Below, in pieces: positions 25,030-37,113 of a stretch of 64,000 nt of DNA (the first letter of the stretch is position 1; each line of letters starts with the position of its first letter). This DNA is from Nomia melanderi (Eukaryota > Arthropoda > Insecta > Hymenoptera > Halictidae). The DNA is taken from contig NC_135002.1 of the NCBI RefSeq assembly GCF_051020985.1, forward strand, positions 5,642,001 to 5,706,000. The letters are read 5' to 3'. The notes beneath the pieces were generated by a model. That model saw only the letters and a list, made by a program, of their open reading frames with translations. It made no database searches and had not been told where the DNA came from. Made by a program: the position numbers and the translations under genes.

Positions 25030-25225
25030 AAGAATTAATTCTCATTAAAGGGTAATTCGATGTAATAAAGAATCGATCCTCGTTAAAGTGATATTCGCAA
25101 GCTTACAAATTGAAGGCGATCGATTCTCGTTGAAAGTTTGAGAGATTCTACTAAAACTACTAAACCTTCAGAGTAAAATTCGAAAGATCTCAAGTAAGAT
25201 AACGTTGATTCCCCTTGAAACAAAC
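25030..25225 (+). repeat. Eroded repeat with ATCGATTCTCGTTAAAG motif
   Basis: Related blocks occur at 25032 (GAATTAATTCTCATTAAAG), 25070 (GAATCGATCCTCGTTAAAG), 25116 (CGATCGATTCTCGTTGAAAG) and 25200 (TAACGTTGATTCCCCTTGAA). Spacing is 38, 46 and 84 bp. All are in the same orientation. This looks like a decayed minisatellite with a unit near 40 bp. Confidence 0.45.
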
Positions 25226-26115
25226 AAATCAATGGAAGCACGCTTTCCACGGAAAAACAGATGGATCATCGTAGCTTTCGCAGAGATCCGGATCTCCCGA
25301 AGTTCTCTCGTCGGGAGTACCGGCTCCCTCGAAGAAAGTCTCTCGAGACGAAAGCACAGGAGTGCGCGTTCACACGTGTGTAGAGCTCTCACGCGTAGCT
25401 GAAATGAGAATAGCTCGCGAGCCGCTTATTATCCTCCACTCGTTCCCTCTTCTTTCTCGATCTTCATCCTGCCCCCGTGTCACCCCCGGCCTGCCTCCTC
25501 TCTTTTCAGTTCCTCGGCCGTTGTTGCGTCGCTCATTTTTTCGCCACCGACGAAAGAATACTCGTCCCGAAAATGCGGCCCGCCATCGGCGCGTTTCGAG
25601 AGTCAGGTAAAACGCGGCCCAAGAATGTCTCGGGGCCTCTGTGAGCAGCGGGCGCAGAAAAAGGACCGGCGGCGGGCCGACAAGGGCCCGGCAGAGCCCG
25701 CCACCGTCGCTCCGTTTCGTTTCGATTTCTTTCGGCCGTGTCCAGGGATCGTGAGAACCTCACTCGACCCACCACCGCTAACTTTCGAATATTCCCTTTG
25801 GACCGCCCAGACATACAGGCTTTTACAGAAGCTCGTCTCCTGCGGCATTACTGTAGGTACCTGTATTCAAATACGGCGGAACCTCTAATATCGAAGACAG
25901 CCAGTAAAGATATCCTCTGTTCCGTTCTGTTCCGACGTGAGAAACTCTACAGCTTGGAATACAAAAGCTTTGTAATACTGGCCTAATACGTTTCGTGTGT
26001 ATTTTACCTTTATAACTCGGGTTTAACCCTCTTGTTTCATGATAACGCGTCGGACTCGAGACGAAGAGTTTAAACAGAATTTAGTAAGTATCGATATTAC
26101 TCGATTCTCTTGAGT
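25226..26115. other. GC-rich segment with possible small exon
   Basis: Most of this is CpG-dense DNA without a recognisable protein. A pyrimidine-rich tract ending CTCTTTTCAG (to 25509) and a following GAGTCAG/GTAAAA (donor GT at 25607) bracket a 97-base block. The block is open in all three + frames, so it gives no coding signal. It may be a non-coding exon or a chance pairing of splice-like sequences. Confidence 0.25.
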
Positions 26116-26358
26116 TTAACCACTTGCGCTGGAAAGACGTGCCACGCACGTCGAGACGTTACCGTTGCAAAATTCTCAATTGTCTTTCACACATTGACAA
26201 TCTTGTGCATTACGCCTGTTAGATTGTTTCGAAATGTATCACTCTACACAGAATGATTAACAAACAAAATTGGTGTACATAGTAAAATAGGTAAAAACAA
26301 AATTCATCGCGCGAGACATTGGCAAATCCTTAAATTTATTTCCAGCGCAAGTGGTTAA
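26116..26358 (-). mobile_element. TTAA-bounded MITE, family C copy C1
   Basis: The 243 bp element has perfect 20 bp inverted termini TTAACCACTTGCGCTGGAAA, including the TTAA. The interior is AT-rich and non-coding. Read in reverse it matches 56401-56560, including the stretches ATGAATTTTGTTTT, ACCTATTTTAC and GTTTGTTAATCATT. The perfect ends suggest it is one of the younger TTAA elements here. It is bounded like a piggyBac-type MITE and encodes nothing itself. Confidence 0.85.
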
Positions 26359-29200
26359 ATTATATATTAGTCTTTTGTTCTTGATTGGTATACTTTAGAA
26401 GCGACGTGAACATGATATGAATCTGTTCCTTTTTCTGAGTAAATTATTAACGACAGAGTAGGTGTGTGGGTAATTAGTTGAGAAGCTAGCATTCAGAAGT
26501 TGGAATTTATATTTGGTATAAGGTAAAATCTGTGTGAACCTTCTGTAAAGTGAATTTTTGTTGAATCTCTTTTATTCTAAAGTTTTATGAGACGAAACCT
26601 GTATCACTCAGACATCTTAGCTTTCCCTTGCGATTTCGTTTATCGAGGTTTCCACTATATTTCGCCGTTTATTGGATACTCGCGGAAACGTCGAGGACAT
26701 TTAGGAGGGTTTTTAATCGTTAAGGGACTCCGAAGTTAGTTTTCACGGGAAAATGACAGTCCGCTAGAAGTTAATATACCGTGGATTTTTGCACATTTAC
26801 ATTTTGATGCATAGGTGTTTTGAAATCGAGCTAAAATGGAATTTTACTCTCGAAAGTTCTATTTCGGGGTTCATCACTTTATAACGTTGTTTCCCGAAAT
26901 ACACTCGATTAATGTTCCCATCTATTTCCTATTTCTGCGTCGATAATTCGAATGGTCCGAAAATGATAAGATCCTATTAAAGTTCCTATCCGTTCCCTAT
27001 TTTCCGTGCTAAAAGTAGCACAAGCTATAACTGATCTCTATTAAGCATCCCATCCGTTTCGAAAAAGAACCTTCGAGTTTTAAGCGAAGTCGCACATGCT
27101 CGACCCATCAATCGCACGGATCTTGGCACCATCCATTTTCACTCGTAAGTTCAAGTAACCGTCGAAGTCCCACGATGTCCAACGGAAAGAGGAAAATCCC
27201 GATGGACCTATTCACTCGTCCCCTCGGTCCACGAACTTCAGCATTTCGCTTGTAGTTCGTGTGTCTCGAAGCAGCGAGAGGGATCGATCGAGTAGGAGGT
27301 CTCGGGAAGGATCTGTTTTTTAGACTTTTTCGGTGCTCGATTCGCGGCTCGTTCCATCGATCACGGTTTTCGGGTCAGGGCGTAGGTCCGTCGAGGATTT
27401 CTCGGAGAACAATCCAGACACTCGGGCTCGGTGACATCTTTACGGAGCGGTCGCGGGATAAAGATACTCGTAAAGAGCTGGAATGGATGATGGTATCGGC
27501 TACTCGATGCAAAACGTGCGGGGACATCCGCGGTAATCCTCTCCGGGGATTCGGTCTCATCCTCCGATCCCTTGCGACTAACTTGGTTGCTGATTCAACG
27601 AGTGTTTGTCGGTCTCTGGTCGTTAATTGACGTACCTTTCCTTTACTGGCGCCGTTTGTTATCATTGCCGTTATTACATAGCTTTTAATCCTTACTTATA
27701 CAATAGGCGTACACACCCAAAGCTGCGTACTTAGGGGATAAGGAAAAGGCTGCACGAAGGCAACATTAAATCGAAGGTAAATCTGAAGTTTCATAAATTA
27801 GTTTCATCTTCATCGGACGAACAGGAACTAACATTCATAGACTTAGTGATTACGTTAAGTGTTACGTATTACGTATCCCAAGTTAGAGTAGCTTAACGAA
27901 AGACTCAGCCTCTGGCAATTCGATGACTTAAAACTGATACAATCAATTCACAGTAACAGCTTGTATACTTAGAGAAAGAAACTTCTTACGAATAACATGA
28001 AAACTCTTTGCATCCCCCGAATGAGATCTTCGCCAACAACCCCCGCGACCCCAACCTCACAAAGCTGCAGTTAATTGCTACCCTCAGACAGGGACGAAGT
28101 TCGCGTATTCATTCGCGACTCAATTAATCGGAATTCAAACGAAACTAATCGTACGCTCCGTGAATTCGTCGTCGTCGAGGGAACCGGGTTCCTTAGGTCG
28201 AAGGGTTAATAATGGCGCCGGTGGGCTGGGCGTTTCATTAGCGGAATAAAAACGCCTCCGCCGCGAAATAATCCAATTTCCGTCACGGGAGGAAAGTTTC
28301 GTCTCGTAAACATCGTTACGCGAGCGCGCCTGCCTTAAACGCGATCCAGGGTTCTCTCCTTGTAAGTCGTTTACATCGAGGGAGGAAAGTTTTAGCGGCT
28401 GGGCGGCGACCCGAGCGTCGGCTAACTCGGTTACGCCGCCTTTCCGCCGCGGCTGACCGACGGAAACGCGGAAAGAAATACGGAAGACGTTCGGCGAGGG
28501 TCACTCGAACTCGATCGGCGGTTCTCGCCCTGAATCCGATCGCGATTTTTCCTCGAAAGCGGACCGACCGCCGGAAACACGGCGGAACCCGCAGAATTTC
28601 TGGAATTCTCCCTCGAGGTCGGTCCACCATCGCGACGGAATTATCGAGTTAAGGGAACGAACGGCTGCTCGGAAGTCTCGTAACAATATCGTCCATCGCG
28701 ATCCATTGAATTCTGTAAAATCTTTTATTATTGGCTGCCGCTCTGCGGGAGTTGCTTTTACGTCGATTTACTCCGCGAGGACGAGTTGCGAGTTCTCGGG
28801 AGCTCCACCCTCGAAGTGTTCGGCGACGTGCATTCGATTTGTCGATATTTGCGGCGACGCGAGTGTGTTTCAACTTCCTTTGGTATTGGACGCTATTATA
28901 TTTTAGTATCTCTTGGAAACTGATGCAGCTTTCATTGGTAAACACGAAGTGAAGGGAATAGTAGCGTGATTAATACAAATGACAACTTACAGTTACCGTG
29001 CACGCGTGTTTTAAAGGCTACATTTCTGAAAATACACGAAATTTTTCACATAAACCCTATCAAATTGCAATACAGCAACTGATGTCCCAGTTTCAACACG
29101 AAAGCAATCGCTTATACGTTCATTCAGCTCCAACAATCAATTCCCTATTTCTTCAAACGAATACATAGTTCTCTGACATTCCTACTTCCTTATCTCACCG
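26359..29200. other. Unassigned stretch; eroded ~66 bp repeat
   Basis: Three diverged blocks share ATTAANGTTCCCATCCGTTTC-like sequence at 26908, 26976 and 27040 (spacing 68 and 64 bp), consistent with an old tandem repeat. The remainder mixes AT-rich DNA with a CpG-dense segment at 28200-28650. No coding or RNA gene is supported. Confidence 0.4.
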
Positions 29201-30340
29201 TACATCAGAAGCATTTGCCCACATTCGAAGCGTACGCCGGCCGCTCGATTTTATTACACACCCGCCGAGAGGGATCTTTAAAACAAAATTCCACGGTGAA
29301 CCGGTTAATGGAGCCCGGCGTTATCGTTCCGGCGGCCACCCTCGCCATTCCGATAGCAGCGTCGATCCGCGCGTGGCTCCGAGTAGGCTACCCATCCGCT
29401 CGATAATCCGGGAGAGCGGGTTCGAGTGGTCGGAGAGCTAAAAACAAAAATATTGCACGAAGAAATTGAGGAATTCGTGGTCGACCGGCGTATCTCCGGC
29501 GCAGCAGAAAGAGAAGATGGAAGCTCGAATTCCTGGAGCCCATTTTCGTCTGGCGCGGCGGCGGACAGGGGGATGAGCGAGCGAGCAGCCGCGAGGCGAG
29601 ATCAACGAGTCGCGAAAGGAGGTTAAAGCGGACCGCGCTGTTGGTAGACATTATAGTTAGACAGAGGAGCGAGGAGACGTTCCCCGCGAACAACCGGTCT
29701 CACGGTGAGTTTTTGCGCGAGCTTCTCCTTCCTCCCGGTCCCTCTCATCGCCGGTTCCCTCCGTTCGGAACGGTTTCAGGCCTCCGACTCTACTCGGCGC
29801 GCGCGCACACCCTAGCCAGCGCTGGGATCTGGCCGGGTTCGAAACTTTTCCTCCCGCTTGATAGCGAGTTTAAGTTAAACTCGACGGGGGATTCTTTGTC
29901 TCGCGCGAAACGAGGAAAGTTAAGCCTGCCGGAACGCTCTTCTCCCCGATACAAGTTTTCTCGCGTCCCCTCTCCCCCCGCCGCTCTTTTTGTCTATCTT
30001 TCTACCTCTCACCCCCGCGTGTTCGACGACGCCGTAATCCGAGCGGGCGCAACGAAGCGGAGGATATCGGCCAACGACGCGGGAACCTGCAGGACACTCG
30101 CTGCTGCTGCTGCCGCCGCCGCTCCGTGTCCTTTCGTTGTTCTTTCGCTGCGTTTCCGCGCTGTGATGAGATTTTTTTTATGAACATGTTTACGGCTTCG
30201 CCGCTGCCTGATACCGGGATACGGCGGTGGCTGCCGGGTAACGAAGCAAGTTGCTGGGAAATATTGAGCTGCGCTGCGGGGTGGATTGATGCGGGAATTC
30301 GGCGGTTCCAGGGTGATGTCTTTTTGTAACGTAGACGTTG
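29201..30340 (+). other. CpG-dense segment with consensus splice donor
   Basis: This is one of the longest GC-rich segments in the window. A sequence CTCACG/GTGAGT places a full-consensus splice donor at 29705-29710, preceded by purine-rich sequence that could be a 5' untranslated exon. A (GCT)n/(GCC)n run lies at 30100-30121. The frame at 29641-30183 has no ATG at its start and reads through low-complexity Ser/Pro/Arg/Ala sequence, so I do not call it a gene. Confidence 0.25.
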
Positions 30341-31569
30341 TTTAGGGAACGCTTGCCAGACGTGTCGGTGAGTTTATCTTGTAGACTCGGTGGATCTTGG
30401 GGATGATTATGAACACGGTGTTAATAGAAGTCGCAGTTTCACTCTGGGAATTTGAAGCTGTTAGGACAAGCGAAGAGCGTTTACAAATGTGCCTTGAAGG
30501 ATTTCAATTGTAGTCGAAGATTCTCCCTCTGTTCTACATAAATGATATTAATCCTTTGAAGCCACGAATACACTGATTTGAACTGAATTAAAACAATCTG
30601 AAATAATCACATTTATATAATAAATGACTAACGACGTCAGTTTTATCCCATGGGCAATAGTAGGACACAGTACTATAATATAACAGTCACCTCGACGAGA
30701 GCCCAGAAACTATGAAAATTCACCATATCAACGTATCAGATACTTTAAACTCGAAGTACCCGAAAGTTCCGAAACGTCTCCGCGAAGATGCTTTCAAATT
30801 CCTGGCCGATCCGCTCGATTTTTCTCTGCTCGACCTGAACTCGTAATTTCAAGTGCCTGGAGCGTACCCGGTGGTAGCCCGGCGGTGCCAGGGACAAGAT
30901 CAGCTTCCGCCGACAGGAAAGCTGGCACGCGACCCGTATATCATACTTAAGAAAAATCCTCCCGGGGTGAAAACGATTCGCACGCGTCGACCGTGCCGGT
31001 GAAAACTCGAGGAACACCGTAGGACGAGGAGAAGGGTGTGTACTCGACACGCGAGAGGAGAGCCCGTTTATTTCTGGGGAAAGGCGGAGGGAGAGAGAGT
31101 GAGAGCGCAGTGTGCACCTTCGCTGACCAGCTTTCCTCTTTTTCTTCGATTTACGAGCCACTCGTCCGATTCTCGAAAGCTTTCCCTCGAACTCGGACTT
31201 TTCGTACCCGTGATCCCGATACAATGCCGCGACCATTCACAATGGCCGACCCCGCCGTCCCCTTTCTTTTCGCGTTTCCACTCGGACGAGTCCTCGAACC
31301 GCCTCGGCATCCCTTGTCCCGAACTTAACGGGGATAAAGACGGATCGTTTGACTGATGGGGGATGGGGAAAGAGGATCGAGGAAAAAGCGGTCCGATCGG
31401 GAATTCGTAATGCGACTCGCGCTCCTTTCGACCCTTCTTATTTCCCCGTTTCTTCATTATGGCCTCTCGGTTTTCGTTGGCATTGTGTTGCTCGAAAAGG
31501 GTGGAGTGTTCATCGCATTCACTCTTGGACAATAAGAATATTAGATTCTCGGATGTTCTGTGTCATTTA
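30341..31569. other. Unassigned non-coding stretch
   Basis: AT-rich DNA to about 30750, then moderately GC-rich DNA with a short GA-rich run near 31085-31105. The frames at 30745-31236 minus and 31068-31532 minus overlap + strand frames and have no recognisable domain. Confidence 0.4.
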
Positions 31570-31811
31570 TTAATCCTTTGCACCCGAGAGGTGACTCTCA
31601 GTCACCGTACAATTTGACGTACCAGAATCATAAGGTCTTACACAATATTAAGCTTCTTACAATCCATGAATATTTGAAATATTGAAATAATAACTTTGCT
31701 TCTTAACTTATGTACATTACTTCATTCGATTCGTCTTAAGGGATGTTATCTGTAACTCATTGGTAACTGTTGAATATTGCTAGCGAAGAACTTCCGAGTA
31801 CAAAGGGTTAA
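31570..31811. mobile_element. TTAA-bounded MITE, family G
   Basis: The 242 bp segment begins TTAATCCTTTGCACCCGAG and ends CTCCGAGTACAAAGGGTTAA-like sequence (TTCCGAGTACAAAGGGTTAA). The inverted termini match at most of about 19 positions and share the TTAA-CCCTTTG start of families A and E. A local palindrome GTGACTCTCAGTCAC lies just inside the left end. No coding frame is present and no second copy was found. Confidence 0.65.
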
Positions 31812-31953
31812 TCCTTCTATTTTGGAGAATGCAAATTGATGTAAACGGTGTTCGGAGAATGAGGATATTGAACGATTTTGCTGTATTTTCGAGAGAACAT
31901 AGTGAACGTGGAATAAAAGCGATTTTATATATAGAAACCGAATAGTCGAGTTG

Positions 31954-32176
31954 TTAACACTAGGTTTACAGGCATTTATTGTACAGTTTATTCCATTGTT
32001 CCCGGGGAAGTTGATATTCGTTCGTTTAGATTTTGAAAATTGTAGATGTAGAAATAGACAATCAGGATGCATATTCGTATAATTGGATCAACGAAAACCG
32101 ATTGAAAGATTTACCAAATAATGTTTATAAAATTCAATCTGCGTCAAATCGACGCGTTCCGTAAACCTAGTGTTAA
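31954..32176 (+). mobile_element. TTAA-bounded MITE, family B copy B1
   Basis: The 223 bp element starts TTAACACTAGGTTTACAGG and ends CCGTAAACCTAGTGTTAA, giving inverted termini of about 18 bp. The right subterminal part GTCAAATCGACGCGTT is a hallmark shared with copies at 36706, 36875, 40668 and 56233. The interior is AT-rich with no coding capacity. This is the most complete copy and defines the family in this window. Confidence 0.85.
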
Positions 32177-33048
32177 ATACACGTCTTCACAGTTCAATTA
32201 TACGTTCACTTTAAATAACTTTCGTTTTCCGTGAGCGTGAAAGTTTCCATTTCGAGCAGACAATATAAAACAGTTAAGCATCCGAGTCCTTTTACGTTCA
32301 TGTGCCATTTTTCTTCTTTCGAGAGGAAAAAAGACCCGGTATCTCCGTTCGCGACGAACAATGGCAGCACAAAATTTTATTCTCCCTTCGTCGAACAATC
32401 GATTCTCCCTGGTCGAGCAGGAACGATCGGAAATCCGGCGTTCGATCGGGAAAGCGTAGCGATTCGTTCCGGTGAACGATTAACGAACGACCGGATGACG
32501 AGACGGAGAGAAGAAGACCCCTTTTCGCCGGGCGAAAGTTAATTACCGCGTCGCTCGAGCATGGAATCGAGCTCGTTATTAATTTACACCCCCGTCGTAC
32601 CTTCGACCTGGGGCCATTAGTAAAATGGAACATTCCCGGCTAAGAAAAAGGGTGTCGGTAAAAAATGCGGGGAACGCGGCCCCTTTACGAGTCGCGCGGA
32701 AGTCGCTCGCCTTTCACGTCGCGTTAAAAATTACGTGGGTATCGGAGCACGTTTTACGATACTCGGCTGGGCTGCGAATGTATTCCGTTCCTGGCTCGAT
32801 AGAGTTTAATAACGGTAATAGTGACGTTACCGTGTCATTCGTTGTACACTGGAGATGGAACAATGTTTATCGAACGAAATTTAAAATCTTGATAAACCCC
32901 TACGTTTCTCTTACAGTTACGTCTCTCTGAGTTCCATTATCTTCAATAATTCATTCAATACAGAGAGAAACATTGTCCCATTTCATGGTGAATCTATTTC
33001 ACTTGAAATATTGAATTTCAGTAACAGTAGAATGGTACTTTAATCGAA
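32177..33048. other. Unassigned non-coding stretch
   Basis: Mixed-composition DNA, GC-richer at 32330-32720. Overlapping frames on both strands show no motif. Nothing else was recognised. Confidence 0.4.
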
Positions 33049-33238
33049 TTAACATTAAAACTACTGGATGGCTCAAAATAACCCATTTCTAATTTCTTCA
33101 TTCTACGATTATTGAAAAAGTAACAAATGCTTCTCTGATAAATTGATTTACAATTCAGTTTGCGTATTGCTAAATAATTGCTTGAATAAAGTCTCGATAG
33201 AAGCACTCTCTTCTATAGAGGTTTAGTGTTAGTGTTAA
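33049..33238 (+). mobile_element. TTAA-bounded MITE, family H copy H2, no insert
   Basis: The 190 bp element begins TTAACATTAAAACTACTGG and ends GTTTAGTGTTAGTGTTAA. Its interior (CCATTTCTAATTTCTTCATT, CGATTATTGAAAAAG, CAGTTTGCGTATTGCTAAAT) matches 58264-58424 and the reverse complement of 48170-48382. It lacks the family A insert carried by the copies at 58 and 59 kb. Its bases CTCTCTTCTATAGAGG span the region where the insert lies in those copies. Confidence 0.75.
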
Positions 33239-35047
33239 GAAGAAATACATGATACTTGTATCTCGCATTACAGGTTTCACACGGTCTTCAATTTTCAAAC
33301 GTCTAACTTGATAGTTTATAGAGTAGGAAGTTATGTAAATGGCGAGAGACAGGAGAGTCTTCGACCTTTCGCGAAACATTGTCGGCTCTGTTTGGTCCGG
33401 CTAGCCGGTCAATCACAGTTGTCGCACAACTGCCTGTTGCTTCTGCGAGGCGGACATATTTTTTTTCGTGTTTCGAGAACGTGCAGGCGGGCCAGTTTGA
33501 CACGCGACGTGTGCCGGTGACGGTCTCCGGCGCGAGCACAGTTTTCCGCGGCGAAATGGCGTGCACGCGACGCGCAAAATGGTCGCCACGGGGGGTGTCG
33601 TTCTCGGCTCCGCGTCGGACGGTGTCTTGTTCTTCTCGGATACCCGATGTCGCCTCGGCATTCGCATCGAAACTCTTCGATTCTCGTGTGTCGATTATTT
33701 TCGCGTCGAATCTCGTTTAAATTTAATTGTGAAATTTCTATTTAACTTCGATCAATAGACATTCGTGAAGTTTCATATTTTTGCTGCCGGTTCGACGAAG
33801 CGGGAATCAAATATGAATCAATTACGGCGTTGCAACGATTTTATCAATCGAATTGAATAATAAAATACGCGGTTACTTATTGTTCGCGTATTCAAGTGTG
33901 CGTTACGGTTGTACCGAATACGGTTAATAATAATGCTTCGACGAATTTCGTCCGAGCACGGAAGAACTGGGATTAATTATTTGTCGATGCAATTGGTTCC
34001 TCGTTTAATTAACTCTGCGCTGTATCGCTTTCGCAGTTCTATTGTTTAACATTATCCTCTTTTGCGAGTCGGAGTAAAATACTGGTTTCCTCTTATTTCG
34101 TATTTAAACTTTCGATTAAATGTACATTGACACTTCTTTCTTCCGCTGTGAAATTGATAACGATAATCTTCGGAATATAATTAGAAATAATTGAAAAGGC
34201 CGAATCACGGAAAAATGCATCGACGCGCATTTCATTTTTTAACACGCGTAATACCCTCGGCTCATTTGCAACGCGCCCCTCCGGTCGCGTAAACACGCCA
34301 GTCAAAGCGAGCGAATCGAGAATTTGAAACATTTATCCGACGGTATTATGTTGCCGTGGAGCGGTTTTATTTGGAATGGTCGGCCGGTTTTCAATGTAGC
34401 TGAAATTAAGTATATAAATATCGTGAGAACTACCCATTCGAGGCTTGATCGAACGCGTTGCGGCAATTCGTTCGCTCAATGATGCTGAATTCTATTCCGC
34501 TGAAAATCCGGCTGATTCGAATTGTATCGTAGGCAAATAGCAGATGGTTAACTCTTCTAGTGTTGCTTTACTCTGCAATTTACGATTTTAGATGCCTGTT
34601 TGATAATTTCAAATTCATTTGAATAAACACGGGTATTTCGATCTTCTCACAGTCAATGTAAAATGTTCTTCGAATTGTTAATAGACGATTGTGAGCTATA
34701 ATAAGAATTTTCGAAGGTTAAAAGAGTTTCAGAGGTAAGAATCATAGTGAAATCTATTTTCTAGATATATATTTTCATTAGAAAATTGATTACTATCTTA
34801 TAAATATCGTATAGAGTTGTCCAGTCACACAGGAACTTCTTCAGTTTCTTAAAAACCAGCGTTCCCCACTGGCTAGTTCCATCTCGCCGATACGCCTTTT
34901 TTCGCATAGGCGATGCAAATCGAATTTTCAGGGAAGCGTTCCGCGAAGATTCTATTTTGAACCGGCGGGAGAGTCTCGTCGATTCATTCTGTATACGATT
35001 CGTCACGATCGCGGGATAAAGATACTCGAAATTGATTCTTGAGTCGG
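33239..35047. other. Unassigned non-coding stretch
   Basis: The GC-rich segment at 33360-33680 is followed by AT-rich DNA. Overlapping frames on both strands in the GC-rich part show no domain. No RNA gene or complete mobile element was recognised. Confidence 0.4.
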
Positions 35048-35078
35048 TGAATATCGTCAATGCCATTGACGATATTCA
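35048..35078. repeat. Perfect 15 bp inverted repeat, 1 nt loop
   Basis: The sequence TGAATATCGTCAATG, then one C, then CATTGACGATATTCA is a perfect 31 bp palindrome. Nothing around it looks like a mobile-element end. It could extrude as a short cruciform or bind a dimeric protein. A perfect palindrome of this length is unlikely by chance in 64 kb. Confidence 0.9.
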
Positions 35079-35339
35079 TGGGAATGCTCTGGGATTCAGC
35101 GGTCGCGGGTCTTTCTCGCGTGAATGCGCGCGATTGTTCCGCGATGTAGCGTAATAATACGCGACTCGTAATAATATCGATGCGCTTTTATACCGCGGGA
35201 GTGCATGAAATGAAAAACAAAAACGACGAAGGGAAAAATAATACCGGGATTTTTCTAGCCAATGAAAATTGAATTTGCGTTTGAATGACCGCGGAGTGTC
35301 ATCCCATTGACTGCGAAACAGCTTCCAGATTAATACTAG

Positions 35340-35546
35340 AATTACCGTAACATTCAAATAATTTGTTCCAATTTTCCAGTTTCGCGCTGATCGATATTTT
35401 ACAATCCTGAATCGTTCACGATGATGCCGAAAATAGTTTCACTTGAATACTACACCGAATATCTACAAAATCTGAAAATAATCTATTACAATTTTCATAT
35501 GGATTACATGTAAATCGTATTAAACACTCGGTGGTTCTAGTGTTAA
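35340..35546. mobile_element. TTAA-bounded MITE, family I
   Basis: The 207 bp segment begins TTAATACTAGAATTACCG and ends CGGTGGTTCTAGTGTTAA. The inverted termini of 18 bp differ at about four positions (consensus TTAACACTAGAACCACCG). The ends resemble family H ends, but the interior does not match H. AT-rich, no coding frame. Confidence 0.7.
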
Positions 35547-36705
35547 TCATACGAGCAACCCAACATCCTATCTTCGCTTAAAACTAACTCACGTATGACT
35601 CGCCAACTGTTTAATCGAGCCCGTCACATCGAATGTTCGCGAAAAAATCGATATTTATGAACCTGTCCGCGGAAACTGGAATCGAATCGGTTTATTCTCG
35701 TTGAGGTTCGATCGGTTCGGTATTATTAATCGTAACGTCAGCGAATTTATTAAAGTTTTTACTCGATCCGCTTTTAATACGCTGTCATTTTATAAAGACC
35801 GCTGTCTAGCCTTCGATCATTATCTAGGAGGTTTCTTCGAAGCCGTTGCAAGTTAGATATCTGTTTCGACGGTTTTTACATAACGCCGGACGGCGGAGAC
35901 GCATTAATTAAGCAGAACAGAATACGCGTTCCGAGCACGTTTCATAAAGTTCGATAACAGTTCGCTGTAAATTCAAGATTAATACGCTGTTACGCTTCGA
36001 AAAGAATCGTAGGGGTTCGCTTTATTCCCTCGTGTAATTAATATCTTCGAACTTGATCGTTCGCGAGGCAAAAATCGTTCTCCGTCGTCCATTCGCGAGA
36101 CTCGCATCAGGATTCTTCGAGTCAATTATATTTTCCTATGCTATTGTATGAATTTATTAACAAGATTTACAAGAACCAGTTGGAATTATAAACTGCCTTG
36201 ATACCCTGAATGATCGTAAATCAACGGAACAGGAGTGTATTAATAAGTAACGATAAATAAATAGAAAGTAGGCGGTGGAAACGATTGAAATGCGAAATCT
36301 TCGATTCGGCGTGCGGTGTTGCGAGGCGATACGAAAATTCTTAGGCCGGCAAATTTGATGTGACTTTTAAGACGGCGTGCGAAGGATTCGATGGATCGTT
36401 GAACGGAATCGAAGCGGTTGCGGCTTTCTATCGGGCATCGTCGATTCGAGGGAGCCGAGTCGAGACGAGTCGAGTCGAAAGTTCGTTCCGCGTAGGTGTG
36501 TTCGCCGAAGAGGGGGATAACCACCTGTCTATAAAAAGCGTGACCGGATGTCCCGGACGGAATATGCCGTTTCCTGTAGGAGGAGAGGTGGCCGTAGGTG
36601 GGTGCCGGTTCACGCGGCGGCGCGTCGCGTCGCGTCGACGATTTTATGCGGCGGAAAACTCTCTCCGAGAGGATTCTCTTTCTCTTTTGTCCCCTTCGAT
36701 CTTGA
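35547..36705. other. Unassigned non-coding stretch
   Basis: AT-rich with many TCGA tetranucleotides. Short pentanucleotide runs occur at 36455-36480 (GAGTC-like) and 36620-36640 (GCGTC-like). The 179-residue minus frame at 36240-36779 overlaps a 131-residue plus frame and runs into a family B element, so I reject both. Confidence 0.45.
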
Positions 36706-36878
36706 TTAACACTGGGTTCACGGAACGCGTCGATTTCGTGTGCGTTGAATTTTAGAAATATTATTTTGTAAATGTTCACATCGATATGTATCGCAGTTGT
36801 CTATTATTCAATCCTTAATATCTGGAGTCTAAATAAACGTATATCGATGTTTCTAGGAATAATAGAATAAAGTGTTAA
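36706..36878 (-). mobile_element. TTAA-bounded MITE, family B copy B4
   Basis: In reverse orientation to B1, it begins TTAACACTGGGTTCACGG followed by AACGCGTCGATTTCG, the family's right end. It closes with AATAGAATAAAGTGTTAA. The closing TTAA (36875-36878) is also the opening TTAA of the next copy, so two family B elements stand head to tail with one shared target site. Confidence 0.75.
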
Positions 36879-37113
36879 CATTGGGTTTATGGAATGCGTC
36901 GACGCATCGTGTATGGAATTCTCAAAATATTATTTTGTAGACGTTTATGCTGATTCCGATTGACGTAATCGCAGATTTATTGCAATTACAGGAATATGTA
37001 TCATAAATGTTGATTTTTAAACCTCCAATCTCTACGATCTAAACGAAGAACATCGATTTTCCTGGGAACAATAGAATAAACTGTGTACAATGAATATCTG
37101 TAAACTTGTCACT
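36875..37113 (-). mobile_element. TTAA-bounded MITE, family B copy B5
   Basis: It begins TTAACATTGGGTTTATGG then AATGCGTCGACGCATCG, in reverse orientation to B1. It ends near GTACAATGAATATCTG and TAAACTTGTCAC, where the terminal TTAA has decayed. The interior piece CATCGATTTTCCTGGGAAC and the following AATAGAATAAACTGT match B1 in reverse. It is longer than B4 (about 239 against 173 bp), so the pair is not a simple tandem duplication of one copy. Confidence 0.75.

Noticed and set aside
34540..34735. Possible TTAA element from GGTTAACTCTTC to GGTTAAAAGAG
   Set aside because: The inverted match is too short and lacks CCC or CAC starts.
36240..36779. 179-residue frame on the minus strand
   Set aside because: Runs from a family B element into GC-rich DNA and overlaps a 131-residue frame on the other strand.
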